This document shows positions 56,122 through 64,000 of a DNA stretch of 64,000 nt, one piece after another. Under the pieces are notes generated by a model. It made no database searches and was not told where the DNA came from. It was given only the letters and a program-made list of their open reading frames with translations. The position numbers and the translations under genes are program-made. Each line of letters begins with the position of its first letter. Within the stretch, counting starts at the first letter, position 1. This DNA comes from Ctena decussata (Eukaryota; Mollusca; Bivalvia; Lucinida; Lucinidae), in assembly GCA_963989385.1 (NCBI GenBank), contig OZ022513.1, positions 20,009,928-20,073,927 on the forward strand. The letters run 5' to 3'.

Positions 56122-56951
56122 CAGTCGAACTTCGATGGCTCGAACTCGCCGGGACCACCAAAAAAGTTCGAGCGATCGGTAGTTCGAGTCATTGAAGACC
56201 AACTCACAACGTCCAGTCGTATGTATTATGCTTTTGGTGTCTTCCTGTTTATTGATCCGTCATAATTTAAGCCACTCGGTGCCAGCAAAAATCTCTGATC
56301 TGGGTATCTCCCCGTTGCCGGGTCCTTCACCAGATTGCTCGGAAGCTGACGTACTCTCTGACATGACTGCAGGAGTGAATGATGGGCCCTAATTGTGTTA
56401 CGTAATTAAAGGCAAAGACGTAAATTTTGGCACGTTTTACCAATTTCGCTGTGAAATATTAACTGAAGAAAAATATTTTACCATCTTTAATTTTCATATG
56501 CCGCCTCATTAGCCCAGGGTGATAATACACATTTAAATAGATAAGACCAAGCTACACAATCAGCTTAAATTGACAACCACTCAGCATTAATCCATTGACC
56601 AGTTGATCAAAGGGCGGTTTTAATTGAGCTCGGGCCGATCAAGTCTACCTGAGGTTTCGGCAAACGCTTTGTCAAGATCAAACGTCTTATGACAATGATC
56701 AAACGTCTGAGTGACCGTTATTGAAATGGAAATTATTTACAAGGTAATTAGTGCGAGCCATCGATGGGTTTTTACATAGAAAATGTACCCTAGGGACCGG
56801 GTTTGGGGTTCGAGCGTTCGAGCCATCGTAGTTCGAGCCAAAGGTCGCAGGTTAAATTAAAATGAATCGGAGTTTTGCCGGGACTGGGAAGTCAGTTCGA
56901 CCGAAGCATAGCGTTCGAGCCTTCCGAGTTCGAGCCAGTGAAGTTCGACTG
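56122..56951. mobile_element. 830-bp pogo/Tigger-like non-autonomous element in intron 7
   Basis: Ends CAGTCGAACTTCGATGGCTC and complement of CAGTCGAACTTCACTGGCTC, flanked by TA. Subterminal regions repeat GTTCGAGC and TTCGAGCC many times on both sides (56165-56190, 56810-56940). No transposase. Confidence 0.8.
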
Positions 56952-57373
56952 TATATACAATGTTAAAGTGACTAAGTCTGCAATTATGACCATTTTCCAA
57001 AAAAAATTATTTTCTTTTTAAATCATTTGTAAAAGTAGAATTAAGTTATGCTTTCACAATAAATCTGTTCACTACAGCTGAAAACTGCATGGAAAAGTGA
57101 ATAATCTTTATAAAAACAAGTGTTTTCTCTTGTTGGTAATTATTTACATCCCTCCAGAAATTCTAGATGGCAGATTTTTAGCATAAATGCTGTTGTTTTG
57201 ATAGTGATAATTTGTTAAGGTTTACGAATCTGGTGAAATGTATACCTGCATTTTAGCTATATGACTGTGTTCTTGAAAATTAGAAATATTACTTCTAAAA
57301 ACAAAAGATCATTAGTTACAGATTTTGCAGCTTTAATTCAACATTGTGTATCTGCTGGGACACTTACAGTAAA

Positions 57374-57721
57374 TAGAGGATCTTACATGAGTGCCAATGT
57401 ATTACTGAATTAATTAAGCGAGTTGGGGAAAAAGAAAAAAGAAGAGGCTGTGCCGAGCATCTAATCGTTTCTGTCCAACGAGTTTAATAAATTCAGTAAT
57501 ACGGGAGCACAAATGCAAGATTCTATTTATAATATGACATTAAAATTGCAGTTAATTAGCAAATTTTGCACTGAAATGTCATGTTTCCATTAGAAAGCGT
57601 GACGCTTTTTGCATGTCAATGTACAACGTTACAACGTAATTTGCATATTTAATCCACTAGTGGATTATCATTTGTATTGCATGGCTTTATTACACTCTCA
57701 GATGCGACATCATATGATAAA
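57374..57721. repeat. 350-bp hairpin module, copy 3, in intron 7
   Basis: Same ends; more diverged, and the stem is damaged around 57427-57480. Confidence 0.8.
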
Positions 57722-57850
57722 CTTGCTTCCTCCAGAGAGATAATGTATGAAAGACCAGAATTTAATGGTGAAAGCATCATGGGGAAAAGCTGCTCTGAAT
57801 TTTTATGGTAAAAAGTGTGCATTTGATTAATGGAATTTATGTATTTTCAG

Positions 57851-57928
57851 GTGATCTGGAGTGAGCGCTTATCACAAATCAGTCCTGTTTTGGTCAGAAT
57901 AGATGTTCTGGAGAAATCTGTCCCAGGA
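57851..57928 (+). CDS. ANOS1: Anosmin-1 exon 8: FnIII-2 middle
   Basis: 78 bp, 26 codons, phase 0/0; acceptor GTATTTTCAG, donor GTAAGT at 57929. It encodes VIWSERLSQISPVLVRIDVL followed by EKSVPG. VIWSE continues directly from WKYT in exon 7 (YTVIWSE, the usual C-strand motif with tryptophan), so the join is well supported. Confidence 0.9.
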
Positions 57929-57949
57929 GTAAGTAGAACAGAATTTTCT

Positions 57950-58195
57950 CATTAAGGTGTATGCATACACCTCTATGTTTTTTTTCTTCATTTTTACTAA
58001 GGGAAGCAACTTTTGTCACTTCCCATTTGCCTCCCTGGAAAATGATACCCTTCCAGAAGGGGTCTACTCTTAAAGCAAAGAATTTGCTCCTAATGGAGCA
58101 AATTCTTAGCTTTACGAGTTGACCCCTATTGAGAAAGGAGGCAAAAATGAAAATGGCAGAGTTACTTCCTGTGAAAGTGTATCTATTTGTCTAAA
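57950..58195. mobile_element. MITE with ACTTTCA...GCCTCCC...AATTTGCTCC arms
   Basis: Palindrome centred on GCAAAGAATTTGCTCC / GGAGCAAATTCTTAGC (58074-58112), with outer arms TTTGCCTCCC and GGAGGCAAAAATG. This is the single-unit form of the element expanded at 53138-53795. Confidence 0.75.
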
Positions 58196-58316
58196 TTGTA
58201 CATTGTCAATCTACATAAAACGGATAAGAAGACAAAAAATTTCATGACGTATGCAGTAACATTGCAATATGATATGCATGTACACAACACCATTGTGATA
58301 AAGGGAGAAGTGATAT

Positions 58317-58424
58317 CCCAGCAGGCACATGACGTCGAAATGAAGTCGTAATGACATTGATGCAACGTTATGACGTCACATCAACATCAGTATGACGTCA
58401 TTTCGACATTATGTGCCTGCTGGG
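58317..58424. mobile_element. CCCAGCAGGCACATGACG MITE, copy 2
   Basis: 108 bp, palindromic; contains repeated GACGTCA and ATGACGTCATTTCGAC motifs; TA-type flanks. Confidence 0.85.
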
Positions 58425-58731
58425 ATACTGCTTCCTATAATAAAACATTACCATAATAGTTTGATGTACAAAAATACTAAATAAAAATGTGGGATAAAAT
58501 TTTCTTGATATATATACACATTTTCATGAAGGAGGCTTACCACTTTTTGACAAAAAAAATGTGCACACTCACAAATTACATTCTTTTGGTATGTTGAAAT
58601 ATAGGATGAAAGCAATCATTTTGAATCCGAGAAATACTGGTGTGGAATGAAAAGTTGTTGGTTAAACATTTAGATTTTTGATTATGAAAAAAACAAATGT
58701 TTCATATGTCTTACCTACAATAACTGCTTTT

Positions 58732-59385
58732 TATACCCCGCCACATGTTAGTGGCGGGGTATTATGTTTTCCCGCTGGCTGTCCGTGTGTCTGCTTTTTA
58801 TACCCCGCCACATGTTAGTGGCGGGGTATTATGTTTTCCCGCTGGCTGTCCGTGTGTCTGTCCGTCCGTCGTACGTACGTCCGTCCGTCCGGTCGTCCGT
58901 CCGTGAGCACTTCGTTTCCGTTCGATAACTTGAGTATTTATTAACGGATTTTATTCATACATGGCATGTGCATTGGTCTTGGGAAGATCTCGGTTGGGAT
59001 TGTTAATGGGCAAATTTCGATGTCTTCTTATGGAGTTATTGCCCTTTTCATGGTCTTAAAAACAGGTTTTGGTCTGTAGTTCTTTTACACTTTGAAATAT
59101 CTTGATGAAATTTCACAGAAATGATCGAAGTAACATAAGCTTTCAGTTATAAGCAGAATTTTGTCCACCTGGATTATCTGCCCCTGCCCTAGGGCTATAT
59201 ACATGTATGAAATAATGAAAAAAAATGTATAAAAATTCTGTATAAAATCAAAGATTTACAGGATTTTCCTGAAACTTGCAACACATTATCTAGGTAATAT
59301 GAGGTTCATGTCATGATAAAAAAAAACTGTATAAAAGATAGAAGACGGGGTATTGGTTTGCAGTGGCGGGGTATTACGCAGTCGT
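58732..59385 (+). mobile_element. Tandem-repeat-bearing element, type d, with duplicated 5' end
   Basis: Starts TATACCCCGCCACATGTTAG with a GTGGCGGGGTATTA hairpin partner, and this roughly 66-bp start occurs twice (58729-58794, 58795-58860). Then comes a GTCCGTCC region (58858-58905), a body with GATAACTTGAGTATTTATTA, and the end GTGGCGGGGTATTACGC. Confidence 0.75.
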
Positions 59386-59538
59386 TTACGATGCTTTTAT
59401 TATCAAAGAAAAAAAATGCAAATTTAGGTTTATTTATTTCAGTTAAAAAAGATACATCCATCCAAAGTATTGAGCTATTGTTTTGCTCTGCCCTATTATC
59501 TTTTGTTCTTACTTTGTATACACATATATTTTTGACAG

Positions 59539-59595
59539 CATCAGACACAGTTTAAATTGAAGAATTTGAAGCCGGGGACCACATATTCTATTCAG
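59539..59595 (+). CDS. ANOS1: Anosmin-1 exon 9: FnIII-2, E strand and turn
   Basis: 57 bp, 19 codons, phase 0/0; acceptor TTTTTGACAG, donor GTAAGA at 59596. It encodes HQTQFKLKNLKPGTTYSIQ. The L-x-x-L-x-P-G-T-x-Y motif is the hallmark E-F turn of fibronectin type III domains. The exon is very short but has textbook splice sites and motif. Confidence 0.93.
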
Positions 59596-60287
59596 GTAAG
59601 AATAAAACAGACACATGGTTTTGCTTTTCTAACATTTTAAACATGTATTAATGAAATGATCCTCTCATGCTATTGCATGATTTCAGCATGGGCCACAATC
59701 TGAATCTTGACTTTTTGCTCTGTCATTTTTGCCCCCATTCCTCAATCAGTAAATTGTAGCAATTATCTAAGCTCCATATCTAAGCTCCTTATCTGATCCT
59801 GCACATTTGCCAGAGGATGCCAATTTCATCAGTAAATCACACAGAAAGTGTGAATTATACTTCTGAAGCAGCAGTCTTGCTTACACAGGCTTTTCATATA
59901 GCTAGGGTAAATACAGTACATATAGTTTTCGAAGACTAAATAAAAGGAACATCATAAATATTTTTGTGGTAGCAAAAGAAGCAGTCTGATGAGGGTTTCA
60001 TTAGATAGAACTACTGTATTTATTTGGTTGCGGATAAGGTTATTTCCCTTCAAAACAACACTAAAAAGCCAAAATCTGTTTACAAGACAGATTTTGATTT
60101 TGCATTTGTTTTAGAAGGGATAAAACATCTTTTTGCAGAAGCAGCATGACCGATTTACACATTCGGTGTCATTTTCTTGGAGAAAAAGCATGTCTTATAG
60201 CTGAATAAAGTTGGTAGTTCAACTTTAAAGGTAATCACATTAATGATCTTCCAGTATTCACTGCAAAAACATTTATTTTTACTACAG

Positions 60288-60384
60288 GTTGAAGCTGTTG
60301 TGCAATATGGTAACCGTCGTTTCTACAGCAAGCGGGCATCCATGATGATGTTGACTGCGGCTGCCCCACCAAACCCTGAACCTG
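60288..60384 (+). CDS. ANOS1: Anosmin-1 exon 10: end of FnIII-2 and linker
   Basis: 97 bp, phase 0 in, phase 1 out; acceptor TTTTACTACAG, donor GTAGGT at 60385. It encodes VEAVVQYGNRRFYSKRASMM followed by MLTAAAPPNPEP. VEAVVQYGNR completes the F and G strands of FnIII-2 and the proline-rich tail is an interdomain linker. The next exon must begin in phase 1. FnIII-3, FnIII-4 and the stop codon expected for an anosmin are not in the window. Confidence 0.92.
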
Positions 60385-60465
60385 GTAGGTATCACTTTCT
60401 TGATTATAGGTAAAAGCCTGCAGTACACCAGTGTCAGACCTGATTTCACCTTCTGGATCTTTGAA

Positions 60466-60659
60466 CAGAGCTCTAGATAAGAGGGAGTATTTGATGATAA
60501 TTAAGGATGATTTTTTTTATTTCTCATTTGAAACCACATGTTGTGACCCCTCATCTGAACCGTCTCGTCGAGACGGTTCAGATGAGGGGTCACAACATAT
60601 GCTTTTATGCAGAATTAACAAAAATTATCACCAAATACTCCCTCTTATCTAGAGCTCTG
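60466..60659. mobile_element. AGAGCTC-ended GTTGTGACCCCTCAT MITE in intron 10
   Basis: 194 bp; duplicated TTTGAA at 60460-60465 and 60660-60665; dyad at GTCTCGTCGAGAC. Confidence 0.85.
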
Positions 60660-61247
60660 TTTGAAAGTAAAGTATTTGAAATGATGTGACATGGAAGATC
60701 ATTCAGAAGGCTCTTCTGAACACCCCTCTTAAAAAACAAAGTATACAACAAGCGTTAGACTGAATTAATGAATTGTAATATAACAAGGTCCATGCAGATG
60801 ACATTTTAAACACATCAAGAAAATTTGGATATAACATTTTATAGAAATTCTGCTTGTCTTGTCAAAATAACGACATGAGTTACAGTCATAAGTGACTGAA
60901 ATGTATTTGATGTTTGATATAATATGCAGAAAAAGGTACCCAGTTTTCAGCAGAACGTATTAAAACGTAATGATATTCATCACCTATTACGTTTAATTTT
61001 CAAAAATTGCAAAATCTTGATGTCTATCAATATCAAAAAAAAATTCTCTTCTTTAGTTGGTGGTGTGTGATTGTAATGTCGAAATTTACACATAATTATA
61101 GTAGATCATCAGCAAGATGTTCTTATAAACAATTTGAACTTGAATTAGCTCTTGTAAACTCACCCTTTCTAGAATGTTGAAGTGTGTAAAAAGATTGTAG
61201 TGCAGTCCTCATTTCTGACTAGATCTTGTAACTACTTACTTAGATCA

Positions 61248-61450
61248 AAGAGCTCTAGATAAGAGGGAGTATTTGATGATAATTAAGGATAATTTTTGTT
61301 AATTCTCATCGAAACCATATGTTGTGACCCCTCATCTGAACCGTCTCGATGAGACGGTTCAGATGAGGGGTCACAACATATGTTTTTATGCAAAATTAAC
61401 AAAAATCATCCCTAAATATCACCAAATACTCCCTCTTATCTAGAGCTCTG
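61248..61450. mobile_element. AGAGCTC-ended GTTGTGACCCCTCAT MITE
   Basis: 203 bp; duplicated GATCA at 61243-61247 and 61451-61455. Confidence 0.85.
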
Positions 61451-61475
61451 GATCATGTACAATCTAACTTTGTAG

Positions 61476-61529
61476 AGATTATTGACATACCTGGAGACTT
61501 CGCTAAACTAGATGCTATAGCAACTGAAG
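61476..61529 (+). CDS. Possible further anosmin-1 microexon (weak)
   Basis: 54 bp between TTTGTAG and a GTATAA donor. Its phase (1 in, 1 out) is what exon 10 requires, and it would read EIIDIPGDFAKLDAIATE with no stop. The acceptor has a poor pyrimidine tract and the left edge is only about 25 bp from a MITE end. Human anosmin has no obvious counterpart segment. It could be a lineage-specific linker exon or a chance open stretch; I lean to chance. Confidence 0.25.
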
Positions 61530-61965
61530 GTATAAACCTTATGGGATGATAATCATATTTTTAACTGGATTTATTTTAACATGCCTTCTAATCTCCTATC
61601 ATGGGGATAAGATTTCTGCCTTTCTTTTGCTTTGCTGTGAATTAATCATTGATTTTTTGGGGGAAATTTTTGCCATTTTGGGATACCATATTGGCTACTA
61701 CATTGGCTCTAAGTATTTGGACACCTCCTTATTTTCTGTATTAGGCTATTCCATGTAACTTCAGATTTGGATAGGGCTCAAGATGAAAAGGGGTAACAGA
61801 GGAAATTCAGTGATAATTTTCCATATTTCTTCATAAAATCATACGTTGTGATTACCCTGTTTAGACATGTCAGTTTGCCCCAAAAAGAGATGTGAGATAT
61901 TGATGATGGCAAACAATGCAAACCCTATCATTCAAATAGTTTTTGCATAGGTACGTCTCCATGTT

Positions 61966-62167
61966 CAGAGCTCTAGATAAGAGGGAGTATTTGGTGATAA
62001 GTAGAGATAATTTTTGTAAATTCTGCATAAAAAATATGTTGTGACCCCTCATCTGAACCGTCTCGATGAGACGGTTCTGATGAGGGGTCACAACATATGG
62101 TTTCGATGAGAAATGAGAAAAATATTCCTTAATTATCATCAAATACCCCCTCTTAACTAGAGCTCTG
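61966..62167. mobile_element. AGAGCTC-ended GTTGTGACCCCTCAT MITE
   Basis: 202 bp; duplicated CATGTT at 61960-61965 and 62168-62173. Confidence 0.85.
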
Positions 62168-62289
62168 CATGTTTTCTACTATTTTCACCAGAGAAACTTC
62201 TTCTTAACAGTTTGCTTTCCTGGACAATACCCTTGCATAATGGTATCTACTCTCAAGAGTTGCTTTCCCTGAAAGAGTACCCATTTACT

Positions 62290-63425
62290 CAAAAGGGGCC
62301 ATCATACGATTTGGTTCTGCAGTGTTGCTCTGATATTATTGTCCAAATATTTAGGGTCAGTATAGGGCACTTCATTTGAAATGATGTTAGTCAGTTTAAT
62401 TCTTCCTTTCAACACCTCTCAAAGATGATGTCTTGAATCTCAGGGAGTGGGGAAATTCGTTGTGTGTTTGCTTATTGATCTGTCACTTCAAATCCTTTTT
62501 GGGGAAATGGGTTAATAAAAATTCCCAGTTGTATATTACTTTGCCTTTTTCATCACAAAAATATAATGGAATCTCTTTATACTTGCCCATAGAAAGGGCA
62601 TTATGCATTTTTCTGGTAACAAGAAAAACATAGATTAATGATACGGATCAAATCAGTTAAAATAGGCATGCGTATTAAGATGTTAAACAAGACTGATGTC
62701 AACATGTCATCAATACAAGTTTAAGGATCAGAACGAAAGCAATAATACTTATTTAGTTCTTTTCCCAATGACTTAAACAGACAGTATGTTTCTTTGAAAG
62801 ATATTTGAGAGAGTAAGAAATGGCAAAGGATTTTTTTTTTAGATCGCTTTTATTCTTCAGTGTTAAGTTATATGGCAAAAGGGATTCTTTTGTTTTCACA
62901 GTTTTTCTTCAGTTAACCTTTTTTCTGGTGCAGGTCCATCATGTGTCATAACAGTCAACCATTTTCTCATGCAATTTTATTTTGTTCTTGCTTTCAATTT
63001 GCAAGTTTCAAATTGAAACTGCCATAATTTTTACAGCTAGGGAATCACCTCCTACCGCTTTGCTAATATTTTACACAATTTCACTATTTGTGGATTTCCA
63101 AAAAAATTAGTTGTACCTGAATAGGCTCACGATGGCCACATTTTGATTTGATAGGATATACATTATACTGGCTCACATGGGCACATATAATTGGGTATCA
63201 TGTGTATCATATGCATTAATGATACGAGTATTAAACTAATGGTCTGGTGTGATTATGAGACTAATGATGTGATCAGTTTAACAAAGTGTTAGTAATGCTT
63301 CTTTTATTTCATCTTCTTATAACCCACACAGTTTCTCACCTTGTTGTGAAGATCATATTTATAAATAAGGACTTAATATCAAGCATGAAAATGGTATTTC
63401 TTTTCTAACTCTCTCCTTTTGATTG
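62290..63425. other. ANOS1 intron DNA, no further exon recognised
   Basis: I searched for a phase-1 exon resembling FnIII-3 and found none. The best acceptor-like site (GGTGCAG at 62928-62934) opens a frame without FnIII character. Confidence 0.5.
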
Positions 63426-63429
63426 CTCT

Positions 63430-63640
63430 TTAACTCTTTAAGCCCCAGTGACAAAATTAGCAAAATTTGCAAACAGCGTAGATCCTGATGAGGCGGCTCA
63501 TAATGAGCTGCCTCATCTAGATCTACACTGTTTGCCCTCTAGTTTTTGAATTCTTAGTATGATCTGACTTGGACAAAACATTTTTTAAATTTTTGCAGAC
63601 GTAAATTTTGTCCTCTGCTTTTCGGTGCTTAAAGAGTTAA
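63430..63640. mobile_element. TTAA-type MITE with GATGAGGCGGCTCAT hairpin, intact
   Basis: 211 bp, the same length as 25100-25310; ends TTAACTCTTTAAGCCCC and GGTGCTTAAAGAGTTAA. Confidence 0.85.
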
Positions 63641-63666
63641 TCTGTCTTTCTCTTACATTTATACTC

Positions 63667-63766
63667 TAATGTGCCTAAATATTGGGACACCTAAAAACTA
63701 TTAATTTTCCATTTGGGACAAATGGAAAATTAATGGTTTTAGGTGCCCCAATACTTAGGCACATTG
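63667..63766. mobile_element. 100-bp near-perfect hairpin MITE
   Basis: Partner of 11981-12089; dyad at CCATTTGGGACAAATGG. Confidence 0.82.
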
Positions 63767-64000
63767 GGGTACTTTCTTTGAATCTGAAATTTATTTATTC
63801 CTTTTTTTTCACTTTTAAGGGAATGGGTACTCTTTCAGGGGAGGCAACTCTACCATTTTCTTTCTTGCCTCCCTTCCCTATGGAAATCAATTCTTAAAGA
63901 AAGAGTTCGCTCCTCTGGGAGCTGGGTTTTTTCCAGTTAGAGCAGAACCTTTTTGAAAGTGTTGTATCACCAAGAAAAGCAAACAGAAACTTACCAAAAT

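Noticed and set aside
56192..56392. 66-codon plus-strand frame in the pogo-like element
   Set aside because: No DDE or HTH motif; not a transposase fragment that I can support.
62935..63060. Possible phase-1 ANOS1 exon after GGTGCAG
   Set aside because: The opened frame lacks FnIII residues and no convincing donor follows.

Overview
This is a eukaryotic, AT-rich, intron-dominated genomic window. The organism is most likely a marine bivalve mollusc. That call is an inference from three things: the invertebrate-like gene content, tRNA-derived SINEs with a conserved non-tRNA tail, and very dense short palindromic MITEs and foldback elements typical of bivalve assemblies. No prokaryotic features, rRNA genes, CRISPR arrays or free-standing tRNA genes were found.

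Two protein-coding genes are recognised, both partial and arranged head to head. On the minus strand near the left end is the first coding exon of IFT81 (intraflagellar transport protein 81; exon 2437-2608, ATG at 2580); the gene continues leftwards out of the window. On the plus strand, from 6427 to beyond the right edge, is an anosmin-1 (ANOS1/KAL1) orthologue. Ten coding exons could be assembled by splice sites, phase and family pattern: signal peptide and Cys-rich start (6427-6567), two 66-bp Cys-rich exons (43790-43855, 47390-47455), the WAP exon (48266-48476), FnIII-1 in two exons (52071-52264, 53959-54088) and FnIII-2 in four exons (55146-55273, 57851-57928, 59539-59595, 60288-60384). 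Together they give 389 codons in a continuous frame. FnIII-3/4 and the stop lie beyond 64000. A weak candidate eleventh exon is at 61476-61529. Intron 1 is about 37.2 kb and holds most of the window.

Nearly everything else is repetitive DNA. (i) 0-12 kb: a 5-bp-TSD palindromic element family (seven copies in the window, several nested), a hAT-like element, SINEs, foldbacks, a LINE 3' remnant and a GATATC-rich array. (ii) 12-35 kb: several TTAA-flanked MITE families, hairpin MITEs, an approximately 1.5-kb 34-bp minisatellite, and tandem-repeat-bearing mobile elements. (iii) 35.4-40.4 kb: an extremely AT/poly-T-rich block bracketed by a perfect 122-bp inverted repeat. (iv) 40.8-47 kb: another nested palindromic element and MITEs. 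(v) 47-64 kb: the compact exon-bearing part of ANOS1, with introns loaded by MITEs, a 1.65-kb mariner-type non-autonomous element, and a minisatellite that appears to have grown inside a MITE.

The two genes have no evident functional link. IFT81 acts in ciliary transport and anosmin-1 is a secreted extracellular-matrix/adhesion protein; their adjacency is probably just neighbourhood. The most unusual material is the palindromic CACAGGGTATAA family, the nested insertions that let its boundaries be proven, and the MITE-to-minisatellite conversion in ANOS1 intron 5.
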